Below, in pieces: positions 10,418 through 20,326 of a stretch of DNA of 64,000 nt. Made by a program: the position numbers and the translations under genes. How positions within the stretch are numbered: position 1 is the first letter of the stretch; each line of letters opens with the position of its first letter. The stretch lies in the NCBI GenBank assembly GCA_029204225.1, contig CM055092.1, positions 71,427,472 through 71,491,471 on the forward strand. The letters run 5' to 3'. Source of the stretch: Diphasiastrum complanatum. Taxonomy: Eukaryota; Streptophyta; Lycopodiopsida; Lycopodiales; Lycopodiaceae. The notes beneath the pieces were generated by a model that saw nothing but the letters and a program-made list of their open reading frames with translations, searched no databases and had not been told where the DNA came from.

Positions 10418-12101
10418 TAATGAACATCAGATCATGCCAACAGCCACAATGCACAATGCACATTGCACATGCCACACGGTGACTGTAGTCCGCTGCCGAG
10501 GTTTGACCAGGGCACCTTCCCTCGACCCATACACATAGCACTAAACACTTATCACTTAGAAGTTAGGGTTGGACACCCCCGACTTTCACCACGTAAGGCA
10601 CGACTAGAAATTCTAACTTTGGAAGTGCACTATTTTGTCTTATATCAAGCACAGATGGCAACAGTCGAGGGACCGACACGTGACACATGCAACATTCTAC
10701 AAAGATTACACGTGCTTTCTTTTACTACACATGGCAAATTATCATGATTCATTTTGTTTCCAGTTTTGACTTGACATTGGTGACACAACTCGATCTCTAC
10801 AACCTACAATTGGATTTTGACTCACGCAAGCAGTTTGTCTACTTTCCAAACTTATTTCTTGCTCCATTTGTCTGTGGGTGGTGTTTTTCAAATAGGAATC
10901 CAAGATAAGAGACTTGTCTTTCTCCTTTTGACATCCAATTCTCATAAATAGACCATAAGGGTGGGGAAGTCGAAAGCCATTGTCTTGCAATCCCAAAAAA
11001 GAGGCACACAGTGTAGGAGTCTTCCGTATCATAACGATCCTTAGAATTGTAAATACAGTTGCATGTGTTGAAGAGCAAGTTTAGTATGATACTTGGATAC
11101 GTGTCGAAGATTCTTCTTGAGAGGTAGTCATGATTGTCTTTCTAGAGTACTAAGTAGCTCACCCGTCTAGTAGAGGTACCACAAAGCAAAATAGCAGCTT
11201 AATATGATAACGATTCGTACAAAGATGGTTCCAAATGGAAAAACGGCAAACCCTAAATCCGTAGGCTATAAACGAATCATTCTTCAATGTATTTGCCCTA
11301 AAAGTTGACTATCAATCTTAAGAAGCAAGGACAGCTTAGTTGCCTTGAATAAGCTTGGATCTATTATGTTGCTTACAGTAATACAGAATTCCATATCTAC
11401 TTAGATTGTAAAGCTATCAGTTGTATACAATGACCAGAATCCGAAATGACAATGGTTTCTAATGGAAACCTACCTTCGAAGATAGCCGAATAGTAGGTAA
11501 CCTTATGGCCAAGTAGTTTATGGTCAAAAATTCAATCATAAATTCTGCTGGAAATAGCCACATAGAATCAACAATAGCATTCTGAAAAAATAGCACCTAT
11601 GGAAGTGCGACCTATTGAGCTACCTTATAACTAGGCGAAACTATGCTGTGGATCAGCGCTTTACTGCTGGACAATTCGATTGCTTGAAAATGGTTTCGTT
11701 TAGCTTCAAATACGTAGATGTAAGAACAACCAAATAATGCATTCAAAATTGAAATTTGTACCTCACAAACTACATTAGAAGATCATCGATTCGTGCTGGA
11801 GGTAGATCGCTGGCCAGCAAGCACAAAAATACCTTCACTCTGAATGTGCTTCAATCTTCGATGTAATGATCTATGAACCAGCGCTCAACCAATCACCATG
11901 AAAGGGCAAACTTCAAAGCTGGAAGTAGCGATGGAAAGAGAGGGTAGAAGAGCAAGAAAAGCTCAACAAGAGAGGAGGAATAGGTCGCTGTTGTAAGAGC
12001 TCTTTTATAGTTTTATCGAGGTAGAATAGGGCACCCTATCAATCATAATGCCCACCATCGGATCAAGCCATGATAAAAGGATAAATCCCCACCGTCTATT
12101 A

Positions 12102-12157
12102 GAAATTTGTGGGGCAAGTTATTGCACATCCCAAGAAACTTGTGGGGCAAGTTATTG
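12102..12157 (+). repeat. Short tandem repeat, 33-bp period
   Basis: Two near-identical 23-mers sharing the core TTGTGGGGCAAGTTATTG start at 12102 and 12135. Confidence 0.8.
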
Positions 12158-12319
12158 AACAATCTTTACAACATTATCATTGATATGGTGAATTAAACAT
12201 TGTCCAAAAGCTAGTACTCACTTGGTCAGAGTGTTCAAAAGACATCACAAGTTTGTGAGAGTTTTGTTGATGTGCTGTTCAGAAGTAGCATGGGACATAC
12301 TATGTATAAAATAGCGTTC

Positions 12320-12321
<2 letters not shown>

Positions 12322-12386
<65 letters not shown>
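12322..12386 (+). repeat. (GA)n microsatellite
   Basis: A pure GA tract of about 65 bp. Its left flank does not match the stem-loop block found beside the LINE CT tails. Confidence 0.97.
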
Positions 12387-12391
<5 letters not shown>

Positions 12392-13429
12392 TTAAAAGCA
12401 TACACATGGTTCCTCTTGGTTAAGCAAGGCCAAACCCTTTGAAACCTTTATTCATAAGCCGACAAGGTAATATAAAGCTAAAAAATAAAATACAATATAG
12501 AACCGTAAAGCAAAACTCATTTCAAGACATCCAACTGGTACCTACCACCGTCCCACAACACAAAACCGCGCAAGTTAGTATGTGAAGAAGACAGGTGTCA
12601 AAACTGAATGTCAATTGTTATCCATGTCCAAAACAAGCTTTACTACTTATCAACATGATTATCTTTAAAAATTAGTCATAATCCAAGCCTTCCCATTCCA
12701 ATCGTATTTATAGCGATAGGTCATACCATTGCCTTACCGTATCAAGGCGAGTGCCATACTGATCAGTTTATAGGTAATAGATCGTATCAATCAGTTAAAT
12801 AGTGTAATAACATGTACATAATAAAAAGTTAGCCATTTGTAGGATTTGATTTAGCAAGTAGGATGAGCGAGCACATATACTTAGAGCGAACCCCCACATG
12901 CTACGTTGCCATGATCAAAGGTCCTGGACGCACATCGGGCTCACCTCAAAGTGAATGGATTCTACCATCGCGTTGGAAGTCGCACACATGAGTACCCCAA
13001 GCGATGTAGAGTTTCTGTGCTATGTGCCAACATATTCCAAGTACCACATCAAAACACGTCAAACACATTATCTTTATATCCAACTTCTTAACCTAATTCT
13101 GAATGGTTAATGCTGTACCCACAACCTTGAAACCTCCCCCAACTACCCTTTCCATCAGCCCTCACAACTGTGTACTGGTACAGGGATGGTTGTGTGGTCA
13201 CATTCAACCTTTAAATCAGAGTCAAGTACGTTGTGGAAGGACATAGTTGTTGGATTATTCTCCTTCTTACTAATCGACTAATCTTTTTTAATCTTCATCC
13301 ATTGTTTATCCAGTCCTGCGGATTTTCCCGTGTCTTTATACAGTCTGCAGAATTACAAGTGTTTACACGAAGTTTGATAAAAGCGTCGCATTTTCTCTCT
13401 CTAGAAACTCGACAGTGTCAATCTTGTGT
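12387..13429. other. No gene recognised
   Basis: AT-rich sequence with no domain, repeat or exon chain that I can support. Confidence 0.4.
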
Positions 13430-13752
13430 AAAAGTGCAGTGTCGCCTTTTTCGCATTTTTCGCCTGTCAGGAATCACGTATAAAAATGTAGTGTCGCCTT
13501 TTTCGCCTTTTTGCGACATTGTCGCCTGTCAGGAATTACGAGCAAAAATGCAGAGTCGCGTTTTTCGCATTTTTTCAAAGTGCCTCAAACGTTAAGAAAA
13601 TGACTTTGGCAAAATGTGGGACTAAGGACATGAGATTTTGCGACACTGTCACATTTCTCCAAAAGCCGACACTGTCGCTTTTTTTGCGACATTGTCGCCT
13701 GTGGCAGTTTTAGTTCATTTATGCAGAGTGACAGTTTTAGTTCATTTATGCA
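13430..13752 (+). repeat. GTCGC/GCGAC-rich tandem repeats
   Basis: A ~52-62-bp unit containing GTCGCCTTTTTCGC and CTGTCAGGAATyACG is repeated about 2.3 times from 13437 to 13585. The hairpin GTCGC-T7-GCGAC lies at about 13674-13690. Two 26-bp units with CAGTTTTAGTTCATTTATGC follow (13703-13752). Random open frames across it have no recognisable product. Confidence 0.75.
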
Positions 13753-15944
13753 GAAAACTGTTTATGGCAATTATTGTCGCTTATCAGCAATTATTTCTGA
13801 GAAGGAACTGGATGAATGCCAGTGGACTCCAGCCAACTGGCAGTCGCATTTGAAGACCTGAACACTTAGTATAAATCAGCTGTTCATACATCTCTTTTCA
13901 AGTCCTGAATCAATGTTGTGAATTGTGAAGGAGTTGAGTGTTATAACACGACGCTTCCTGCGCTCTTATCAAGCAGATCGTTCACAATAAAAAAGTATTG
14001 TTGTTAGCTCTCTATCAAGCTTTCAAGCTTGAACTCTCTTGAGCATTCTAGCTCAGTCTTTTAGAAATTTATTTTAGAGTTGCTATTGCGCTATTGCTTA
14101 TCAACAGAGCTGCTTATTATCAGACTTATTCTCAGTTACTCAGAGACAACTTAGAGTGCACGGTTTCTATTCGCTATTGTTTTGCGCTCATTAGCATCTG
14201 ATTTTGTTTTTCTGAATCAATACTATTTGTTATTGCGTTCAGTATATGTCAGAATGCATGAATCTTTGTATTGCTTTTGTAACTGATAGAAATTGTCTAA
14301 GAATTCAATACTTTATGTTTTGCTACGTAATCACTTAGTATCTAGCGAAAGTTAGTTGCTAAAGATTGGACGCAATTTTCATCACTACTGTTTTGTTCAA
14401 TTTTTGATAGGCGTAGTCTGCATTGGAAGTAGGAAGTTTTCGCATTCCATTATCTATCCTATTTTCGACAATAGTGTCAAATAGAACACACACATCCATG
14501 CCACACATCTGTCCAGTCATAACAATCAAGAAGTACTTGGACATTGATACATGCGTTGCATCGTTTGAAACAATCATGGCAAAAGAAATAACATCAACCT
14601 TACCTGATCATTGACACTTTCACAAGATGAAGAGTACTTCCTTGGAGTTCATCCTGCTCCAGCTCTTCAATAGCCATAGGTGCTCATGCCTGCTGGCAAA
14701 TTGTATGAAGTTCTCATTGGAGTTCGTGGACATTCCTTCCACATGCATCCTACCAAGTAACCAAAGCAAACTCTCTCATTTGGAACATCCTTGATCTTGC
14801 GACATTGGCAACAAAGATCGTTGGCCCCTTCTGAACATCGGATTGCCCATCCAATCGTTGTCCCTAGAAGCTACAACTACTTGTTGCATCGAAGGATGCT
14901 GACCTCTTTGGACATTAGACTGCCCATACAATCCTTTGTCCTCGGAAGCCCCTGCTCCTTCTCCTTTCAGGTCACTTGAAACTTGCCTTTGCACAAATTG
15001 ACTCTTAAACCTTTTGAGCCTCTTCTTATCTCAAGGCCAAAAACCGTCTAAGGCCAAGGCTGACCACTAACCTTGTGCATTGTTGTCCAGGGAAGGTAGT
15101 CTATGGGCAAGTTCTTCCAATGCTGTGTGGCCAGATGATAAGCCAATGGATTCCACACCTCAGAAATCAGCGAGCAAACGACAGCTTGTTGGCTGACAGG
15201 TGGCAGACAGGTTGCATAGGGCCACAAGGCTGGCCAGTGACTGTAGACAACCCACAAGGCAGGGCAAAACCCATGTTGGCAGAAGGTAGGGGGCAGATAT
15301 CATTTCAGCCGCAACGCTGAAACCTGATCCTGGTTCACAAATGAAATCTGATTCTCATTTTTGCCACCCTCTTCCGAACGTAAACCTAGGCTTTGATACG
15401 AAATCTCAGACTCCACATCTGAAACTCCACATAAAACCTAGCTTTATCCGTGCACAACAATCAGCAATGTCGATCCCTGTCCCTGCATGTACAAACATCA
15501 GAGCACATGAAACATGGTGGAGTTGGCTGCCTTCTCTCCTCCCAACCTTTACTGCATAGATTATGATCCGGAATGCCTCTCTCTAGGCTCACTTATGCAC
15601 AATCCTCAAGCACCCCTCAACCCTGACCTTTCCTAACGTCGACACATGGCCAATTTCATGCACAACTCTTTCAGGTCCAATGCCTCCAATGCCAACTAAT
15701 TACAGTTTAATTACAATTTATTTACAAAGGTCACCAAATGCCGGTGACTTAGCCATTTCAGTAATTACAATAATTACAAAACGTACATGTGTCTCTAAAA
15801 ATTGTAAATAACCGAGACAGGGAGTAAAGGCTCTAACAGAAGCTGAGGGGGGGTGTAGAAGAGGACGGTGGAGAGGAGGATGAGGGAGGTGGAGAGGGGG
15901 AGCGAGGGCTCCCCCTTGTCTTCCTAACTATTGTTGGAGGAAGA

Positions 15945-15949
<5 letters not shown>
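13753..15949. other. No gene recognised; possible old LTR-like and gag-like traces
   Basis: 13860-14350 has a TATA-like agtataaat, a caataaaaaag tract and a T-rich profile reminiscent of an LTR, but no second copy, PBS or TG...CA ends were found. On the minus strand, 14776-14994 encodes a Gln/Gly-rich stretch with two similar blocks (GQSNVQRGQ and GNPMFRRGQ), which might be a gag fragment. I treat both as weak. Confidence 0.3.

Positions 15950-16022
<73 letters not shown>
15950..16022 (-). repeat. CT-repeat tail of the LINE
   Basis: A pure GA tract on the plus strand, about 36 repeats. On the element strand it is (CT)n directly after AAAGCT, in place of poly(A). Confidence 0.9.
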
Positions 16023-16025
<3 letters not shown>

Positions 16026-16066
16026 TCTTAATGTCTTTTCCATGCCAAAAGGCATATAAGACCAGA
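16021..16066 (-). repeat. LINE 3' terminal stem-loop block, copy 1
   Basis: A 46-bp block adjoining the CT tract contains the perfect hairpin ATGCC-TTTT-GGCAT (plus strand 16042-16055). It matches copy 2 (18757-18802) at all but a few positions. RT recognition of a terminal stem-loop is known for stringent-type LINEs; here it is inference. Confidence 0.85.
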
Positions 16067-16149
16067 CTAGAAGTAGTTGCTTGTCTCATACTGAAGGTAG
16101 GACCAGAGAAGTGCACACCCAGGTGAGTGTATGAAGATTCAAGAGACCA

Positions 16150-17060
16150 CCTCTAGGGACTGTCCATCAAAGGTAAGTTCCTAGCGCTGCATGAAGGGGG
16201 CCCGAGAGGTATTGAAGACCATAACTTTGGTCTTCGAGAGGTTCACCCCTAAACCCCACTGAGTACAAAAGGTGTGTAAACAGTGCAACTGTCTCTATAA
16301 TCCCTCTCTGGGATGGGAGACTAGTACCACATCATCCTCATAGAGAAGGATGGCAATCGGAATGTCCCCAAGCTGACACCCGTCCCCACCACACTGAGAG
16401 ATGACCTGCTCTAGCTCGTCAATATATAATCCAAAGAGAATTGGTGAGAGAGAGCATCCCTGCTTAACCCCAATAGTACTCCGGATCTGCTCAGAAATGC
16501 CACTACCATTACGAAAGCAACCCCAAACCCTCTCATAGAGAGCCATGACAGCTAGAATAATATTTGTAGAGAAACCCAGGTCTCGGAGTCTCTGGATAAG
16601 TAAAGAGCGTGGGACAGAATCAAAGGCTTTCCTGAAGTCCACAAAACAACAGTAAACCTTTTCTCTTCTGTGTCTAGCTTCCTCAACGAGAGCTCGAAGT
16701 GTGAATATGTGATCAGAACCCTGCCTGACCCAAAGCATGTAATCTCATGGACTTTGCCTCTGAGCTAACTGCAGATTGGAGGATGGTGCCATATACTTCG
16801 CAAGAACATGTCCAATCATGATAGTGCGGTAATTACCAGGTACTATGGGGTCACCGTTTTTATGGATAGGATGTATGATGTTGGTGCACCAAGAGGATGG
16901 GAAGCCCTCTACAACAACATGGTTAAGGAGAGTGGATAATGTAGGGGCAAGGGTATCGGAGGCGTGAATCAGTAGCTCAGATTCAAGGTCTTTAATGTCT
17001 CTGGTTCGGTGGGTTTTCAGCTTTTTGATTGCTGCCCGAACCAAATCAGGGGTGAAAAAG
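16150..17060 (-). pseudogene. LINE reverse transcriptase fragment
   Basis: Two minus-strand frames together cover the RT core. Upstream are TPDLVRAAIKKLKTHR, FPSSWCTNIIHPIHKNGDP and NYRTIMI (fingers). Downstream are CCFVDFRKAFDSVPRSLL, IGVKQGCSLSPILFGLYIDE and ILLYEDDVVLVS. The catalytic box reads YEDD, where YADD is usual. A further stretch to about 16150 (GVNLSKTKVMVFNTS) continues the palm/thumb. The two main frames meet near 16740 with a frame change. Most of the thumb and any C-terminal zinc motif are missing or very short, so the 3' end appears internally deleted. Confidence 0.85.
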
Positions 17061-17206
17061 GTGAAGTCTGAAGGTCGAGGAGAGATGGAGATGGGCGTAT
17101 TAGTGGGTATAGTGTAAAGTTGGGTAGCATAGTCGGTCCGGATATGTAAATCGTCCAGAAGGGGGGGTGGGGCACGAGGGATAAACTCACGAGCTGAAAA
17201 GAAGGT

Positions 17207-18130
17207 TCACAAGACGGTTTCGTTCAGAGTCATCATAGGCGCTTTTTGCGACGGAGTGTGCAATTGCCGTGAAAAGGCACCAGAGGAGGAGTTGAAAAGG
17301 AGGTTCACAAGACGGAGTGTGCGATTGTACAATTGCCGTGAAGAGTGGAGGAGATAGCGGGCGTGGAAACGAGCATGTGTGACAGAGTGGTGAAGGGATC
17401 GACATTCCGCGTCATACCACGGTGGATGGAAAGGTCGGGATGATCGTGGATGGACTGGTTTGTGGTTATGAGGTTTGGAGGGGAAAGCCAAAGTGGCAAC
17501 AATGTGGAGAGAGGTGGTGAGAAAGGTGGCTTGTGACTCTAGTGCTCGAGCCACCTGGAAGGCTTTACGCCTCTCCTCAACCTGGATGTAGGTAAGATCG
17601 TCATCCATATATATGGTAGTGCCACGTAACTTGGCTCTACAGTGTAAAGCCTCTCTGCGGCTATCTAGGGATGTGAAGCGAATGATCAGTGTAGCTGCAT
17701 CTCTGGTGGTCCTCCAAGCTGTATCTAGCCCATCTGTCACATGTCCTAGAGTGGTCTCGAGAAATCTCGTAGCTTCGGCAATAGCATCCTGTGTGTCCAG
17801 TATCCCACAAACCCTGATGCTATGGGCCTTTTCTCCCTTGAACGCTCTTCCGAAATGGTGGTTGAGATGACTGAGGAAATGGGGGCGCTAGGCTTGGTGC
17901 CTTTCTTCAAGACTGCTGCCCATGAATCTTTATGCTGCTCAATTTTACTCTCAAGCTCCCGTATCATGGTGGTGGTCGATTCCGAGGTTGCAACCTCCTA
18001 AGTGTTGATCACTTGCTCCAATGAAGTGACTTGGGACTGCAACAAGTTCTTTTCCTTTAGTAAAGAGACCACTACTCCTTTCAATTGTGAAAGTTCTTGC
18101 TTCAAAAGCTGGAAATCTGTTCTCATTTGG
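17207..18130 (-). pseudogene. LINE ORF1-like RRM/CTD joined to the RT linker
   Basis: From about 18130 to 18000 there is a heptad-rich coiled coil (QLLKQELSQLKGVVVSLLKE), then a TAG near 17998, then a second helical piece (MIRELESKIEQHKDSW). After a frame change near 17830 comes an L1 ORF1p-like RRM (IRVCGILDTQDAIAEAT) and CTD (AATLIIRFTSLDSRREAL, KLRGTTIYMDDDLTY, EERRKAF). The same frame runs straight into PPWYDAECRSLHHSVTHAR, a motif normally found between endonuclease and RT in LINE ORF2. Within the 178-codon frame 17207-17740 there is therefore an ORF1-to-RT-linker junction with no endonuclease. Deletion or a distinct architecture are both possible. Confidence 0.6.
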
Positions 18131-18299
18131 TCAACTTCCCAAGAGGAAAAGAGTTCAATTGACTTGGAGGGAGTGTAGGGAATGGATGTTGTAGATGGAG
18201 GAGCTGTGTGTGGGTGTGAAAGACGATGCGGAAGAGGAAGAGGATGAAAGAGAGGGAGGGGCAGTAGTGAGAGAAGAAGGAGAAGAAAGAGAAAGAAGA

Positions 18300-18550
18300 A
18301 AAGAGAGACGAGGTGGATGGCAGCAGCAGGCAGCGCTGCTTGCATGGCAGGCAGTGCTGCCACATCATCAGGCGGCGCTGCCTGCGTGGCAGGCAGCGCT
18401 GCCAGCTCATTGGACAGCAGCGCCGAGGTGGCAGCAGCAACGAGGGGGGAGACTGAGGTGGCAGTAGCAGCAGCAACAAGGGGGGGGAGGCTGAGGTGGC
18501 GGCAGCAGCAAAGTGGGGGGGGCTGAGGCGGCAGCAGCGGGGGAGGGGAG
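18300..18550. repeat. GC-rich low-complexity repeats
   Basis: About four copies of a GGCAGCGCTGCC-type palindromic motif occur at 18325-18410. They are followed by ~45-bp units with GAGGTGGCAGCAGCAA and GGGGGGG. Both strands give long Ala/Leu/Pro-rich or Gly-rich frames, which I consider compositional artefacts. Confidence 0.7.
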
Positions 18551-18685
18551 TCATATAGCCATGGACTGCTATCAAAACCCAAGAAACAAATCAGCTCAAA
18601 GAAACAATAATAGTTCATCCTGTGTCGGGGGGGTGTGAGGTGGCATCGAGGGGGTCCTGCAAGCAACGCGAGAGAGAGGAGCCAT

Positions 18686-18688
<3 letters not shown>

Positions 18689-18751
<63 letters not shown>

Positions 18752-18756
18752 AGGGA
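18689..18756 (-). repeat. CT-repeat tail of a second LINE 3' end
   Basis: GA tract 18689-18741 on the plus strand, grading into GGGAGA repeats up to 18756. On the element strand it follows the shared stem-loop block. Confidence 0.9.
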
Positions 18757-18802
18757 GCTTTATTAATGTCCCTTCCATGCCAAAAGGCATATAAGACCAA
18801 AA
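18757..18802 (-). mobile_element. Second LINE 3' end (stem-loop block, copy 2)
   Basis: This 46-bp block has the hairpin ATGCC-TTTT-GGCAT (18777-18790) and adjoins a CT tail. It is a separate insertion in the same orientation immediately upstream of the larger LINE. How far its body extends past 18802 is not clear; I see no RT sequence there, so it is probably strongly 5'-truncated. Confidence 0.7.
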
Positions 18803-20326
18803 GATACATGTCAAGTGTGTGGTATCAATGGGAGTGCACAAAATGTCTCCAAAAAACAGTAAAGAAAGTGAATGTAGATAAACTACTAGATAAACCAGGA
18901 TTATCTTAGAGTTGTGACATCTATTTTTTGATGTGCTTCCTGGGAGATGGTCATGATATTGTTAGAGGGAGGTGGGTTCCTTCAAAGTATGATGTCCATC
19001 CCCCTACATTTGAGCAGAACAGTTTCTTTTCTACCACTTTGGAGCATTAGCAGGCTGATGATTCTTGGGCATCTCATTCTCTTTTTACCTTCTATGCATG
19101 GGGACATTTTCTATTACACAATCCATGTCAGTCACTCCAATATTTTTTGGATGACCCTCTTGGCTTCTGCACCTCTGCATTGTGGCTTTTCTTGTTTGTA
19201 TACTTCAGGCAAGATCACTTAACGAACTTGTTTGTCTCAAGTGTAAAAGGCCTAGTCAGCACACAACCAGAAAGCCTGAAGGAGCCTAAACCCTCACCAG
19301 AAGGTCATCATCATGATGGTCTAGTTACATGTATAAATCACAACTACAATTTTCTTCAACCTAGAATGGGCATGCAAAGAGGGACATGCAAAGAGGGATC
19401 ACTATTTAAATGGAGAGTTGTGGGATTAGGGTTGCTTTATTATCCTTTACTAAGGCCCAGCACTCCTTGTAAGTATGCTGCATATTTTTTCCTTAAGCTT
19501 TTTCAGAAGGCTCTATTTTAGTATTGCATGCTTTTATCCAAGGGGGGGAACTTTACTATTCATGGGTTTTTTTGGAGACTAAATGGGTTCCATATTAGTG
19601 TTTTGGACGAGATTCAGGACAGTTACGTGCAATAGGGATATCATACCATCTTTTGAGTCTGGAGAGGTTTAAGGATTCAGGACAGGTAGAATAGAAAGGA
19701 ATCTAAGAAACTTTGGAGTTCTGAGACACGGAATCAAATATAGTCTCAACATAATCTCATAAGGGACCTTGAGAAGACATTAAACTATGTGCAATATGGA
19801 GTCTGCAATCTCAGGGACATATGGATTTGTTGTGGATTACGGGGGGCCTTTTGATAGACCCTGGACACATGACTAAAATACTGAGCAACATATTAATAGG
19901 GAGTTGAATGGACGAGGTGTGAATTCAAGTGGCACTTAATGTAACAAGAGTGCTAACATGACAACAGTTTGTGGAACTCCAAGAAGCAATCTGCTATAGC
20001 AAGAACAAAAGTATGCTAAAGTGCTTTGCTTTCTGCAAAGTGTGCACTCCTCATTCTGAAGATACTGCCAAAACCATGTACTCATTCGTTTGTAGTTGAA
20101 ATCACAGTTCTTTATTTTTATGAAGCACTCCTTTCTTTTCTGCTGAGTTATTACACTGCATAGAGTTTGGCCTGAAAGAGGTGTATTAGATGTTACAAAT
20201 TGCAAAGTTGCAAACGGAAGTATGGCAGGGTGGCTGATGCAATAAGAATGTTATTAAGAAATGTTCAGAAAAGTGTTGAATGCGAATTTTTGAGTTATTA
20301 AAATATAGGGATGCTATGTGTCTCAG
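18803..20326. other. No gene recognised
   Basis: One long plus-strand frame (19147-19521) and its upstream extension (about 18930-19146) have no domain I recognise. Upstream exons of the gene at 20327-22679 should lie here or further left, but I could not identify a RING or other zinc motif. Confidence 0.4.

Larger units (their letters stand above)
9114..12321. other. No gene recognised; AT-rich DNA with a diverged duplication
   Basis: I see no conserved domain or splice-consistent exon chain here. The stretch contains the diverged pair at 10080-10184 / 10328-10417 and a 23-bp pair at 12102-12157. Short frames around 9258, 10463 and 10742 have no recognisable content. Confidence 0.5.
15950..18666 (-). 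mobile_element. LINE-type non-LTR retrotransposon, degenerate
   Basis: Read on the minus strand: a low-complexity 5' region, a coiled-coil segment (about 18130-18000), an ORF1-like RRM and C-terminal domain (about 17840-17560), an RT linker, a reverse transcriptase (about 17060-16150), then a 3' end with a stem-loop (16042-16055) and a CT tract (15950-16022). Several frame changes and stops make it inactive. The usual apurinic-type endonuclease (about 230 aa between ORF1 and RT) is not visible. The 5' boundary is uncertain; it abuts the CT tail of another LINE end at 18689. Confidence 0.75.

Noticed and set aside
12322-12386. GA tract as a third LINE tail
   Set aside because: The stem-loop block is absent on both sides; the same holds for the tracts at 29086 and 36739.
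13860-14350. Solo copia LTR
   Set aside because: TATA-like and A-rich motifs only; no TG...CA ends, target duplication or second copy in the window.
18195-18666. Long Ala/Leu/Pro-rich and Gly/Arg-rich open frames on both strands
   Set aside because: They lie over GC-rich palindromic repeats and G-runs and show no domain. Only the coiled-coil tail next to 18130 fits the LINE.
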